A stretch of 62,719 nt of DNA from a bacterium endosymbiont of Bathymodiolus sp. 5 South (GCF_900128535.1 NZ_FQTR01000001.1:1-62719), one strand, 5' to 3'. Numbered from the stretch's first letter, positions 38,239 to 47,654 are shown. Notes: generated by a model not told the origin, from the letters alone. Numbers and translations are program-made.

Positions 38239-38925
38239 TTAAAATTCATCATCTTCAGGCAGATTGCCATTATATATATCATACTTACGCTTTTGTAAAT
38301 AAGCAGAACGAACGGCAATATAAGAATCATCTGAATGCTTAATCAAATCAGTTGCTGGTAATAATTTAACACGCGTATCAACCGCCTGCAATGTAATTAT
38401 CCCCACTTTTTCAACCTCCTTTAATGCTTTAGTTCGCTTCACCCTTTGAGCGCCATCTACCGCCTTGCCTGTTACATCACGCAATGTTGAAGAGCCTAAT
38501 ACCGGTAACACCACATAAGCACCTTTCGGTGTACCCCAGACTGCCAGTGTTTGTCCAAAATCTTCCTGTGTTTTTTCCAAACCCCAGTTACTTGCCACAT
38601 CAAATAAACCAAACAATCCCACCGTGGAATTAATCAAAACCCTGCCCAGTGTAGTAGTACTATTAATTAATTCAAACTGCGCTATTTCATTACCCAATGT
38701 GCCAATATCACCGATATTAGAAGAAAAATCACTCACTCGATTTTGCGCTGGTTTAGGTACATTCTCTTTATAGGATTTAGCAATTGGCTCAAACAATGTC
38801 TCATCTAAACCTTGGTTGAATTCAAAAATTACTCTGTTAGCGTCTTCAAATGGGTCAAGTTCTTCTTCAGCCATGACTGTCATGCTAAAGATTAAACACA
38901 AAGAACTTATTAATAAATTTTTCAT
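38239..38925 (-). CDS. mlaA: MlaA/VacJ family protein
   Basis: MlaA is an outer-membrane protein that removes surface-exposed phospholipids and hands them to MlaC. The 228-residue protein shows [29 protein letters not shown], and GPYV-like ([17 protein letters not shown]) motifs. The usual lipobox Cys is missing: the N-terminus looks like a normal signal peptide ending around VMAEEE. It may thus be unlipidated. Its start overlaps the carA stop by four bases, and carB follows after eleven bases, so it is embedded in the carAB operon. Confidence 0.9.
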   Translation of the reverse strand: MKNLLISSLCLIFSMTVMAEEELDPFEDANRVIFEFNQGLDETLFEPIAKSYKENVPKPAQNRVSDFSSNIGDIGTLGNEIAQFELINSTTTLGRVLINSTVGLFGLFDVASNWGLEKTQEDFGQTLAVWGTPKGAYVVLPVLGSSTLRDVTGKAVDGAQRVKRTKALKEVEKVGIITLQAVDTRVKLLPATDLIKHSDDSYIAVRSAYLQKRKYDIYNGNLPEDDEF

Positions 38926-40043
38926 TGACTAATCTCCTGTATAAATATATCAAATAAATGACTTATATCCTGTGGTCCTGGCGATGCTTCGGGATGTCCT
39001 TGAAAGCCAAATGCTTTCTTGCCAGTCACTCTAATGCCTTGAATGGTATTGTCAAATAACGATTTGTGTGTTATCTCAAGATGGCTTGGCATATCACTGT
39101 ACGATACAGAAAAACCGTGATTTTGTGAGGTAATCATCACCTGTTTAGAGATCAAATCTTGTACAGGATGGTTGGCGCCATGATGACCCACAGTCATTTT
39201 TTCAGTGGTTGCACCATTTGCGAGCGACAACAATTGATGACCTAAACAAATGCCAAACATGGGCATATTTTTTTCTAACAAGGTTTGAATATTTTTAATT
39301 GCATAATCGCACGGCTGCGGGTCACCTGGACCATTAGATAAAAAGACACCATCAGGATTCATTGCCAAAACATCTTCAACTGGCGTTTGCGCATTAACCA
39401 CTGTTAAATCACAGCCACGGTCAACCAACATTCTTAAAATATTTTTCTTGACACCGTAGTCATACACAACGACTTTGAATTTTGCATCAAGTGGGTTAAA
39501 TTCACCCTTTTCAAGGGAATAAGAGCCCTCATTAAAGGTATATTGCTTAATGGTTGAGACCACCTTTGCCAAATCCATATTTTGAAGACCTGCGAATGCT
39601 TGCGCCTTAGCAACTGCTGTGGCTTCATCAGCATCCTCACCTGTAATAACACAACCTTTAAGTGCACCTTTTTCACGCAGATGGCGTGTTAGTGCACGAG
39701 TATCAATATCACTAATAGCTACAATATTGTTAGCAGATAGATACTCATCAAGTGGCATTTCGCTACGCCAATTGCTATGTAGGAGTGGTAAATCACGAAT
39801 GATTAAACCTGAGGCATAAATTTTTCCAGACTCTTCATCAACCAAGTTAGTGCCTGTATTACCAATATGTGGATAAGTCAGTACTACGATTTGCTTGGCA
39901 TAAGAAGGGTCGGTTAGGATTTCTTGGTAGCCTGTCATTGATGTATTAAACACCACCTCGCCCACTGTATTGCCATTAGCACCCATTGATTTTCCTTTGA
40001 AAATCTGACCATCTTCTAATGCTAATAAGGCAACTTGCGACAC
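38922..40043 (-). CDS. carA: carbamoyl-phosphate synthase small subunit CarA
   Basis: This glutamine amidotransferase subunit supplies ammonia to CarB. In 373 residues it has N-terminal [23 protein letters not shown] and the nucleophile Cys in [14 protein letters not shown] and [10 protein letters not shown] with the catalytic His and Glu follow near the end. A frame runs to 40082, but a GTG at 40043 after AGGAG gives the expected N-terminus. The stop overlaps mlaA. Confidence 0.95.
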   Translation of the reverse strand: MSQVALLALEDGQIFKGKSMGANGNTVGEVVFNTSMTGYQEILTDPSYAKQIVVLTYPHIGNTGTNLVDEESGKIYASGLIIRDLPLLHSNWRSEMPLDEYLSANNIVAISDIDTRALTRHLREKGALKGCVITGEDADEATAVAKAQAFAGLQNMDLAKVVSTIKQYTFNEGSYSLEKGEFNPLDAKFKVVVYDYGVKKNILRMLVDRGCDLTVVNAQTPVEDVLAMNPDGVFLSNGPGDPQPCDYAIKNIQTLLEKNMPMFGICLGHQLLSLANGATTEKMTVGHHGANHPVQDLISKQVMITSQNHGFSVSYSDMPSHLEITHKSLFDNTIQGIRVTGKKAFGFQGHPEASPGPQDISHLFDIFIQEISQ

Positions 40044-40148
40044 CAAAATACTCCTGAATAAAAACTTGAGAAATTTTACCACAACTGGTGTGCAATTTAA
40101 CGCTCAAATTGATATAATAAGACTCATTTATATTAAAGGAAAAATGTT

Positions 40149-40418
40149 ATGAATATCACGGTTGAAAACATCAAATGTGGCGGTTGTGCAGGCACAATTA
40201 CCAAAAAACTCAATGCAGAATTTAACACCGATAGTGTCAAGGTTGAGGTGGAACAAGGTATGGTTACTATTAATATCGAAGATAACAAACGCGATGAAGT
40301 AACTAAAGTTTTACTTGGCTTAGGTTATCCTGAAACCGATTCTGTACACGGTCTTAGCTCAGCAAAAGCAAAAGCCAAATCATTCGTATCTTGTGCGATT
40401 GGAAAAATGGATAAATGA
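40149..40418 (+). CDS. heavy-metal-associated (HMA) domain protein
   Basis: This 89-residue protein begins with a ferredoxin-like HMA fold containing the metal-binding CGGC motif (NIKCGGCAGTITKKL) in place of the usual MxCxxC. A short tail follows with one more Cys (SFVSCAIGK). It probably binds copper or another soft metal, or handles sulfur. A TATAAT at 40113 and AAAGGA at 40135 precede it. Its stop overlaps the thiS start by four bases, suggesting a shared transcript. Confidence 0.8.
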   Translation: MNITVENIKCGGCAGTITKKLNAEFNTDSVKVEVEQGMVTINIEDNKRDEVTKVLLGLGYPETDSVHGLSSAKAKAKSFVSCAIGKMDK

Positions 40419-40615
40419 TCTTACAAGTCAATGGCTCACCATTAGAAATTGACGACAAATCAAACGCTGCTGATTTAATTACAAAGCTCACACTCCAAAA
40501 CCAACGCATTGCATTAGAAGTCAATAGAGCCATTATTCCTAAGTCTAGGCATGCTGAATTCGTCCTAAATGAGGGTGATATTTGTGAAATTATTAAGGCT
40601 GTTGGTGGCGGTTAA
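40415..40615 (+). CDS. thiS: sulfur carrier protein ThiS
   Basis: ThiS is a ubiquitin-like carrier that is thiocarboxylated at its C-terminal Gly-Gly to donate sulfur for the thiazole of thiamine. The 66-residue protein ends in IIKAVGGG and has the ThiS pattern MILQVNGSPLEI and LEVNRAIIPKSRH. thiG is not adjacent, so it might serve thiamine or another sulfur-transfer route. It converges on the PP-loop gene with overlapping stops. Confidence 0.9.
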   Translation: MILQVNGSPLEIDDKSNAADLITKLTLQNQRIALEVNRAIIPKSRHAEFVLNEGDICEIIKAVGGG

Positions 40616-41655
40616 ACCATCCACTCTTTTTTGATTTCATCACTAGAAAATGGCTTAACACTCAGTGTTTGCATAATACCAGAATCTAATTTCACCTCCA
40701 CATCCACACTGCGCTCATCTCTACCTTGAGAATAGCGTGCTAATATTTTAGCGGCAATTTGTAAGTCTTCTTGATTTGGCTCACCATCAATCAATGCCAA
40801 CGGACCATTGCAACTAATTGGATATAGATTTGCATATTGATTGCGATAGCCTTCTAGGAATTTAACTTCACCCTCTTCTCTAGCGACAATCATTTTAAAA
40901 CGAGGGTTTGGGCGAATATGCCTACCAACTTTGAGCATCATTAAATCATCAAGTTGATACTCGCGATTACCGCGTGATTGCCACATATCCACCAGTTTAT
41001 CCGAATATTGTTTATCCGTTAAAAAACAACAGCCTCCTGCTGGCGTGGCATAATCTTCAAAACCATACTGTTTGGCTAAAGCCATTTGTGGTTTGCGCGT
41101 CCTACCTGAAAAATCTAATAATTTCTCTCTATCTACCCAACCTTCAATTTCTGCTTTGGTTGCTGGCAGGTGCTTGGCACACAAAGGTCGCAATAATAAG
41201 TCATTAGCGCCCGACTCTGCTTGCACAATCGGCATCGTCTCTTTGCGTTGAGACATCGGGCGTTGTCCCATCACCTCACCGGTAATAATAAAATCAAAAT
41301 CATGCTTAAGCATCCACTGCTTGGCTTTTTTCACCATAAACCCCTTACAATCAAGGCAGGGATTCATATTTTTACCATAACCATGTTTAGGATTTAGAAG
41401 GACATCACGATACTCTTCAATAACATCAATAATATGTAATTTAATACCCAATTGCTCCGCCACCCATAATGCATTATTGCGTTTTGGTTTGTCTTTTTTT
41501 TGCTTGCGAATAGCGTGTGTATGCCCTTCCACACAAAAGCCTGTAAAGAAGTTAATACCTTCCACATGTATGCCTTGGTCAAGCAATAATTTGGTGCTCA
41601 ACAGCGAATCTAGCCCCCCTGAAATTAACGATACTGCTTTTATTTGTTTGCTCAT
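40612..41655 (-). CDS. PP-loop ATPase, likely tRNA-thiolation-type enzyme
   Basis: The protein has an N-terminal PP-loop SGGLDSLLS (adenylation of a substrate). FFTGFCVEGHTHA, NPCLDCKGF with two Cys, and GGCCFLTD follow. The C-terminal third has VGRHIRPN and resembles RNA-binding NFACT-R-like segments. It is related to MnmA/ThiI-type thiolases, and tRNA sulfur modification is likely but unproven. An ATG at 41679 would overlap prmA by 17 bases; the ATG at 41655 is seven bases past the prmA stop. The start is uncertain. Confidence 0.75.
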   Translation of the reverse strand: MSKQIKAVSLISGGLDSLLSTKLLLDQGIHVEGINFFTGFCVEGHTHAIRKQKKDKPKRNNALWVAEQLGIKLHIIDVIEEYRDVLLNPKHGYGKNMNPCLDCKGFMVKKAKQWMLKHDFDFIITGEVMGQRPMSQRKETMPIVQAESGANDLLLRPLCAKHLPATKAEIEGWVDREKLLDFSGRTRKPQMALAKQYGFEDYATPAGGCCFLTDKQYSDKLVDMWQSRGNREYQLDDLMMLKVGRHIRPNPRFKMIVAREEGEVKFLEGYRNQYANLYPISCNGPLALIDGEPNQEDLQIAAKILARYSQGRDERSVDVEVKLDSGIMQTLSVKPFSSDEIKKEWMV

Positions 41656-41662
41656 TTTTGCT

Positions 41663-42541
41663 TTATTTTCTAATTCCATTTACTCGACACCAATCCTCTT
41701 TTTGCACCACTTTTAACTCTGAAAAATACTCGCCATAGGCATCCAATATTATCTCCAATTGCTCGTGCAAGATACCTGATAAAACAAGTTGCCCGCCCAG
41801 TTTAACCAATTTAGAAAAGTGCTCACACAAACCCACTAAAGGTTTTGCCAAAATATTAGCCATCAATAAGTCCACTTTGTCCAACTGCCCTTCATCATCG
41901 GTATGTAGGGCAATAATTTTCGTTGCTTCTTGATTATTTTCAATATTACTGCGTGTGGCAAGAACCGCCTGCGGGTCATTATCCACACAAAGAGCCTGAT
42001 TAGCACCCAACTTAACAGCAGCAATTGCCAAAATTCCTGTACCCGAACCATAGTCAATGACGCTTTGTCTTATAGGTGGGTTTTCATCTAAATATTGCAA
42101 ACACAGGTCTGTGGTTTGGTGTGTGCCAGTGCCAAATGCTAGCCCTGGATCCATATTAATCACGACCGCACCATCAGGCAATTGAGTGCTATCTTCCCAC
42201 GACGGGCAAATCCAAACACGCTTGCCAAATTGCATCGCATGGAAATCTTTTTTACACTCATCTTCCCAAACTCTGTCTTTCAATAAGGCAAAAGTTACTT
42301 TATCAATATTACAAATTTGTTGCAAAGACTCTTTGATGGCGCTCTCATCAATGCCAATGGCAAACAATGCAGTAACTGTTACATGCTGCCACAAGGGCGT
42401 TTCACCCACTGGTGGCTCAAAAATCTCATCATCAAATGTATCACTAAAAGTAACTGAAACACACTCTAAACCCATTAAAACTTCACTAACAAAATCTGCA
42501 TTTTCTTTATTCGTTTTTAATGTTAATTGCATCCAATCCAT
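41663..42541 (-). CDS. prmA: ribosomal protein L11 methyltransferase PrmA
   Basis: PrmA trimethylates L11 with S-adenosylmethionine. The 292-residue protein has an N-terminal L11-recognition domain starting MDWMQLTL. The MTase domain has NMDPGLAFGTGTHQTT, DYGSGTGILAIAA (SAM-binding), and LMANILAKPL. The frame extends to 42571 but the ATG at 42541 fits the family start. An AT-rich promoter region of about 105 bases separates it from the divergent DsrC-like gene. Confidence 0.95.
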   Translation of the reverse strand: MDWMQLTLKTNKENADFVSEVLMGLECVSVTFSDTFDDEIFEPPVGETPLWQHVTVTALFAIGIDESAIKESLQQICNIDKVTFALLKDRVWEDECKKDFHAMQFGKRVWICPSWEDSTQLPDGAVVINMDPGLAFGTGTHQTTDLCLQYLDENPPIRQSVIDYGSGTGILAIAAVKLGANQALCVDNDPQAVLATRSNIENNQEATKIIALHTDDEGQLDKVDLLMANILAKPLVGLCEHFSKLVKLGGQLVLSGILHEQLEIILDAYGEYFSELKVVQKEDWCRVNGIRK

Positions 42542-42646
42542 AGTAGCTAAATTATACCCATTTAAAAACACTTAAAAAAACCAAGTAAATAACTAAGGTA
42601 ATGACTATATAATATTGTTTAATTTATAGTATTTAAAGGAATGAAA

Positions 42647-42937
42647 ATGGCATTAGAAAGAACTGGAAACGGATATTTAGTTGACCCAAGCATCTGGAGT
42701 GAAGAAGTGATGTTTGAAATGGCAAAAGAAGACGATATAGAATTAACTGAAAGTATGGTGAGTCAAATTATGGCAGCCAGAGAATATTTTGCTGAAAATT
42801 CATCCGTCCCGCCCATTAGAACATTTGCTAAAGTAGTTGGCATTGACAAGAAAATATTATTTAAAGAATGGTTAACTGGTCCAATGAAACCTATTACTAA
42901 ATACGGTGGCATGCCACAACCAACTGGCTGCGTCTAA
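42647..42937 (+). CDS. DsrC/TusE family protein with a single C-terminal cysteine
   Basis: This 96-residue homologue of DsrC keeps the final Cys (PQPTGCV) but lacks the first arm Cys; the position is occupied in ITKYGGMPQ. This is the TusE pattern, so it may act as a tRNA 2-thiouridine sulfur carrier or as a regulatory DsrC-like protein. Two ATGs lie at 42641 and 42647. The second has proper spacing from AAAGGA. It stands alone on the plus strand, with no tusBCD genes adjacent (dsrEFH are homologues of tusDCB). Confidence 0.88.
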   Translation: MALERTGNGYLVDPSIWSEEVMFEMAKEDDIELTESMVSQIMAAREYFAENSSVPPIRTFAKVVGIDKKILFKEWLTGPMKPITKYGGMPQPTGCV

Positions 42938-43080
42938 TATATTAACAAAAATCCGCAAAAATGGTTTTTATGCTTGCAATTTATAAATTTCTCACATAAG
43001 AAAGAGCAGGCATTTTAAACGGGTGATTTACAAAAATATATTGATAAAAGCAAAAATATAAAATTTTCTAAAAGCTATTT

Positions 43081-43665
43081 TTAAATTTTATAAGACTTAA
43101 AAACTATAGAATCTAATAAATCTTGACCCAGTTGCTTAAACAATTGATTTTTTTGATCAAATGGTGCTTTTCTTGACAACTGAATAAAAAGACCAATATT
43201 GTTATTATTTGGGTGTATGCAATACACACCATAAACTTCAAATATTGTATATTGCCCATCTCTTTTTGCCCCATAATCTTTACTTGATGCAATATGTTTA
43301 ACACATGTTGCGCCTTTATGGTTATAAGAGTTTATAAACTCAGTAATGCGTTCATATCTGCCGGTCTTCGGGGCTTTTTTTTCTCTATCTTTAATAAAAG
43401 ACAGAAAATTTTCCTTATTTATTTCTTCAGATAGGTTAAAAGTTTCAATAACTGTGATTAATGTTTCATCTTTATTTTTATTAAATAATATTGCTTGATA
43501 AGTGTGCTGTTTTACGATATCCCATACTATATCCCCAGAAGGAATAAAACTCATTCCCGCAATCGCAATATTTTGACCACTATTACCCCGAACTTTATCA
43601 AAGTTTGGGATTGATGCACAAGATATAGTAAAAATGCATAATACATAAATGATTATTTTCTTCAT
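43081..43665 (-). CDS. putative lipoprotein, unknown function
   Basis: This 194-residue protein has a lipoprotein signal (MKKIIIYVLCIFTISCASIP; lipobox Cys about residue 16). The mature part is polar with two later cysteines (TCVKH, VYCIH) that could form a disulfide. No known family is recognised. It overlaps the upstream lipoprotein stop by four bases (ATGA). The region is AT-rich with Lys, Asn and Ile, and may be an acquired or fast-evolving pair. Confidence 0.7.
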   Translation of the reverse strand: MKKIIIYVLCIFTISCASIPNFDKVRGNSGQNIAIAGMSFIPSGDIVWDIVKQHTYQAILFNKNKDETLITVIETFNLSEEINKENFLSFIKDREKKAPKTGRYERITEFINSYNHKGATCVKHIASSKDYGAKRDGQYTIFEVYGVYCIHPNNNNIGLFIQLSRKAPFDQKNQLFKQLGQDLLDSIVFKSYKI

Positions 43666-44084
43666 AAATAACCCCTCACAGTTTCTTTCATTAGTAATTT
43701 TTCCTTTTCGCCTGTTACATCAAATAGATAAAAACTTACAGTGCTTGTAGTAATTGAAGATGTAGAGGTGATTTTGTACTTTTTCCCGGCTTCTAAGGTT
43801 ATAAACATTTCATGTTTTGCGCTTAATGGGGAAAATACAGATAGCGATTGCGAATGCACTTCAACAAAATGCTCTCCTGGCTTTAAGTAGAATTTATTTG
43901 CGATTTTACCATTCACCACTACGGTTGTAAGAGAATTATTTGCGAGTGCTGAAAAAATATTAGGCGTGATTGTACCTTGTAATACTGCATTATTAATAGA
44001 TTTTGTACCAATGTATTCAGGTATAGACGAACAACCAATTAAAAAGAATAAAATTGGTAATGTTCTAAATATCAATTTAATCAT
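43662..44084 (-). CDS. putative lipoprotein, unknown function
   Basis: This 140-residue protein has a lipoprotein signal with lipobox FLIGC at about residue 18. The mature domain is beta-rich: KFYLKPGEHFVEVHSQS and MFITLEAGKKYKITS resemble the PEGA-like/DUF2846 pattern of small surface lipoproteins. That likeness is by eye. It is translationally coupled with the next lipoprotein gene. Unknown role at the cell envelope. Confidence 0.68.
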   Translation of the reverse strand: MIKLIFRTLPILFFLIGCSSIPEYIGTKSINNAVLQGTITPNIFSALANNSLTTVVVNGKIANKFYLKPGEHFVEVHSQSLSVFSPLSAKHEMFITLEAGKKYKITSTSSITTSTVSFYLFDVTGEKEKLLMKETVRGYL

Positions 44085-44111
44085 AAATTATATATTGTGT
44101 TTATCATCAAG

Positions 44112-44237
44112 TTATTTTATCTGTTTGTTTTCACAGCGACAATGTTTTTTTTCTAAAATTAAAATATCACGACTACTTTTGCCAGTTCTCTTGGCAAGTT
44201 GTTTTTGACTCAGTCCTTGATAAAGTTCTTTTGGTTT
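44112..44237 (-). pseudogene. fragment of a helix-turn-helix protein
   Basis: An open stretch without a start codon reads ELYQGLSQKQLAKRTGKSSR and continues DILILEKKHC to a TAA at 44112. LSQKQLAKRTGKSSRDI looks like a helix-turn-helix of the XRE or transposase type. It is preceded by an in-frame stop at 44238, so the N-terminus is lost. It is likely a relic of a regulator or insertion element between the lipoproteins and alaS. Confidence 0.4.
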
Positions 44238-44244
44238 TTATTGT

Positions 44245-46842
44245 CTAAATTAGCCCCTTAACTGAAGCCAATGCTTGATTTATCTTACTAGGGTCTGTGC
44301 CGCCACCCTGCGCCATATCTGGACGACCACCGCCCTTGCCACCAACTTGTTGAGCGACATGATTCAGGATTTTCCCTGCTTGGTATTTATCGGTTAAATC
44401 TTTGGTAACGCCAGCAACCAATGATACTTTATCGTCACTAACAACTGCTAATACGATAATTGCAGTGCCTAATTTATCTTTGAGTTTGTCGGCAATATCA
44501 CGCAAATCTTTACCACTCACACCCTCTACAACGCTGGCGAGGACAGACACGCCTCCCACATCTTGTACTTGGTTAACCAAATCATCGCCTTGGTTGCTGG
44601 CAAGTTGTTTTTGCATAGAAGCTATTTGTTTTTCTAATTCTTTTTGTTGTTTTATTAACTGCGCTACTTTTTCTACAACTTGCACATTACTTGACTTAGT
44701 CATCTGTGCAATTTGATTCAAATTATCTTGTGTTTGATTGTCAAACTGATAAGCACTATAACCCGTCACTGCTTCAATACGGCGTACACCAGCAGAAACA
44801 CCGGCTTCTGAGATAATTCTAAAAAGTCCAATATCACCAAGTTGATTGACATGAGTGCCACCACAAAGTTCAACTGAAAAATCGTCCTTACCCATGGTTA
44901 AAACCCGTACAGTATCGCCGTATTTTTCACCAAACAGTGCCATTGCGCCTTTCTTTTTAGCGCTGTTAATATCAGTTACATCGGTATGCACTATAGTATT
45001 GCTCAAAATTTTACGATTGACCATGCCCTCAATTTTATCAAGGTCTGATTTAGCAATCATTTCATCGTGTGAAAAATCAAAACGCAGTTTTTCGCTGTCA
45101 ACCAATGAACCTTTTTGCGTTACTGTTTCACCTAAAACCGTGCGCAGTGCGGCATGTAGTAAATGCGTGGCTGAGTGATTTCTAGCAATGCGTTTGCGAG
45201 ATTTTTTATCAACAACAGCCGTCAACACATCGCCTACTTTTAAAAGACCTTTATTTAAAATACCGTGGTGCTCAAAGGCACCTGATTTTTGCCTTTGTGT
45301 ATTATTAACTACAAACGCAACCGTATCATTTGAAAGTGTGCCACAGTCACCAATTTGCCCTCCTGACTCGGCGTAAAAACTTGAAATGGCAAGCACAACA
45401 ATACCTTGTTCACCTGCTTCAATTTGTTCCACCAATTCGCCTTCTTTAATCAGGGCTTGTACTGAGGAGGAATTTTCCAACTGCTCATAGCCTAAAAACT
45501 GTGTTTGTTCGCCAATATCAACGCCTTTTTGCAGGGTTTTAAAATCCCCTGCTTGACGGGCACGCTCGCGTTGCTTAGTCATTTCAATTTCAAAACCAAA
45601 CATATCAATGGTTAAATGATGCTCTCGTGCTACATCAGCAGTTAAATCAGCTGGAAAGCCATAGGTATCATAAAGTTTGAATACAGTTTCACCATCAATC
45701 TCATTGCCTTTAAGTTGGGTAATCGCTTCGGTTAAAATTCCCATACCTTGGTCTAGTGTCTGTGCAAATCTCTGTTCTTCTCGCTTTAATACTTTTTCAA
45801 CATTTGCCAAAGATTTTTTGAGCTCTGGATAGGCGTCTTTAAGCTCTAATGCCAAAACTGGCGCTAAGCGATAAAAGAATACTTTATTGATACCAATTTT
45901 ATGCCCATGACGAATCGCGCGGCGAATAATGCGTCTGAGCACATAACCACGCCCTTCATTGGATGGAATCACACCATCTACCACCATAAACGCAGTTGAA
46001 CGAATATGATCAGCAATCACGCGTACTGAGGCGTTATTTTGTTTAATATTGTCATCTTTTGGGGTTAAATCAACAATGGCTTTGGTTAAAGTTTTAAAGC
46101 CATCGGTGTCATAATTATTATTTTTGTGTTGCAATACCGCAGCCAATCGTTCAAGCCCCATACCCGTATCCACGCAAGGTGCGGCAAGTGGTTTAAGATA
46201 GCCATCTTCTTGCTTGTCATATTGGGTAAATACCAAATTCCAAATTTCAATATATCTATCACCATCTTCATCAGCATGCCCTGGTGGACCCCCTGCAATA
46301 TCCTCACCATGATCATAAAAAATCTCACTGGATGGACCACACGGGCCAGTATCGCCCATTTGCCAAAAGTTGTCCTTAGCGCCACAACGAGAAATGCGAT
46401 TTCTGGGGAATCCGATTTCATTCACCCAAATATCTTCCGCTTCATCGTCTTCTTCAAAGACACTAACCCAAAGTTTTTCTTTGGACAGTCCAAGTTCAAC
46501 CGTTAAAAACTCCCACGCATATTGAATTGCCTCGCGTTTAAAATAATCACCAAATGAAAAATTACCCAGCATTTCAAAGAAAGTATGATGGCGCGCGGTA
46601 TAGCCCACATTCTCTAAATCATTATGTTTTCCCCCTGCACGCACGCACCTTTGACAACTGACTGCACGATTATAAGGGCGTTTTTCCACACCACTAAACA
46701 CATCTTTAAACGGCACCATGCCAGCATTAACAAATAATAAAGTTTTGTCATTATGCGGAATAAGTGAAGCACTTGGCTCAATCGCATGTCCTTTTGATGC
46801 GTAAAAATCTAAGAATTTTTGTCTAATCTGTGGCGTTTTCAT
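44245..46842 (-). CDS. alaS: alanyl-tRNA synthetase AlaS
   Basis: The protein charges tRNA-Ala and edits mischarged Ser/Gly. The 865 residues contain the class II core at the N-terminus (FASKGH-like FYASKGHAIEPSAS, and MGDTGPCGPSSEI). The editing domain follows (HSATHLLHAALR, and CGGTHV with the zinc ligands), then the C-Ala domain with GGGRPDMAQGGG at the end. Complete. A MITE ends 15 bases upstream of the start codon, so its promoter is either in that element or farther upstream. Confidence 0.97.
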   Translation of the reverse strand: MKTPQIRQKFLDFYASKGHAIEPSASLIPHNDKTLLFVNAGMVPFKDVFSGVEKRPYNRAVSCQRCVRAGGKHNDLENVGYTARHHTFFEMLGNFSFGDYFKREAIQYAWEFLTVELGLSKEKLWVSVFEEDDEAEDIWVNEIGFPRNRISRCGAKDNFWQMGDTGPCGPSSEIFYDHGEDIAGGPPGHADEDGDRYIEIWNLVFTQYDKQEDGYLKPLAAPCVDTGMGLERLAAVLQHKNNNYDTDGFKTLTKAIVDLTPKDDNIKQNNASVRVIADHIRSTAFMVVDGVIPSNEGRGYVLRRIIRRAIRHGHKIGINKVFFYRLAPVLALELKDAYPELKKSLANVEKVLKREEQRFAQTLDQGMGILTEAITQLKGNEIDGETVFKLYDTYGFPADLTADVAREHHLTIDMFGFEIEMTKQRERARQAGDFKTLQKGVDIGEQTQFLGYEQLENSSSVQALIKEGELVEQIEAGEQGIVVLAISSFYAESGGQIGDCGTLSNDTVAFVVNNTQRQKSGAFEHHGILNKGLLKVGDVLTAVVDKKSRKRIARNHSATHLLHAALRTVLGETVTQKGSLVDSEKLRFDFSHDEMIAKSDLDKIEGMVNRKILSNTIVHTDVTDINSAKKKGAMALFGEKYGDTVRVLTMGKDDFSVELCGGTHVNQLGDIGLFRIISEAGVSAGVRRIEAVTGYSAYQFDNQTQDNLNQIAQMTKSSNVQVVEKVAQLIKQQKELEKQIASMQKQLASNQGDDLVNQVQDVGGVSVLASVVEGVSGKDLRDIADKLKDKLGTAIIVLAVVSDDKVSLVAGVTKDLTDKYQAGKILNHVAQQVGGKGGGRPDMAQGGGTDPSKINQALASVKGLI

Positions 46843-46856
46843 AGTGATACTTTAAT

Positions 46857-47009
46857 AGAGACTTTTACATAAGTAGGGATGATTAGCAAAATGACAAGTT
46901 TTGCCGACTTGGTGATTTTATGAAATATAGTCATAGCAAAGCTATGGCTGTGTTTTATAAAATTGTCAAGGGCGTTTTGATGATTATTCATATTTATGCA
47001 AAGGTCTCT
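46857..47009. mobile_element. MITE, diverged copy (153 bp)
   Basis: The inverted ends are AGAGACTTTTACATAAGTAGG and (reverse complement of the right end) AGAGACCTTTGCATAAATATG. The middle contains its own hairpin CATAGCAAAGCTATG. AAT flanks both ends. No coding capacity. It resembles the two 163-bp copies at the ends but differs in the middle, so it may be a subfamily. It lies between alaS and the yciO-like gene. Confidence 0.8.
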
Positions 47010-47036
47010 AATAACTAAAAAAAATAAAAGATTGAA

Positions 47037-47654
47037 TTATACTGAAATGAGCGAGGTGTCGCCCGCACCTTGGCGAATAATTTCAACACTATCACCCGAT
47101 AAATCAATGACTGTAGTGGGCTCTGGCGGACAATAACCATCATCAATAATCACATCAACTTGGCTGTCTAACGCCTCACGCACATCATTAATATGATAAA
47201 ACTTATGCCCCTTTAAAATCAGAGAAACGCTCATAAGTGGCTCATTCAGTGCTTCTAAAATAGCTTGAACCACACTGTGAGCGGATATTCTTAATCCAAT
47301 GGTTTTTTTCTTAGGGTGTAATAGGCGTTTTGGCACATCACGAGTGCCTGCTAAAATAAAGGTATAAGCCCCAGGCAAGATTTTTTTTAATAAGCGAAAG
47401 GCATTATTGTCCAGCTTGGCATACTCGCCAATATGAGACAAGTCACGCATCATTAAAGTAAAGTCGTGTCGCTTAGACAAGTTGCGAATACGCCTAATTC
47501 GCGCTAAACCCTCTTTATTGCCCATTGCTGTACCTAATGCATAACCAGAATCTGTCGGATAGACAATAACACCACCTGCATTGAGTTCATCCACCACTTG
47601 TTTGAGCAAGCGATTTTGTGGATTCTGCGCGTGAATTTCCAATAATTTTGCCAT
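47037..47654 (-). CDS. YciO/TsaC family protein
   Basis: This 205-residue SUA5/YciO/YrdC-domain protein belongs to the family that makes threonylcarbamoyl-AMP. VIYPTDSGYALG and KRHDFTLMMRDLS are the nucleotide/RNA-binding motifs, and TIGLRISAHSVVQAI and TTVIDLSGDSVEIIRQGAG are in the second half. The neighbour is a TrpH-like phosphatase, which matches the E. coli yciV-yciO pair, so this is more likely YciO than TsaC. The ATG at 47654 overlaps the upstream stop by one base. Confidence 0.88.
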   Translation of the reverse strand: MAKLLEIHAQNPQNRLLKQVVDELNAGGVIVYPTDSGYALGTAMGNKEGLARIRRIRNLSKRHDFTLMMRDLSHIGEYAKLDNNAFRLLKKILPGAYTFILAGTRDVPKRLLHPKKKTIGLRISAHSVVQAILEALNEPLMSVSLILKGHKFYHINDVREALDSQVDVIIDDGYCPPEPTTVIDLSGDSVEIIRQGAGDTSLISV

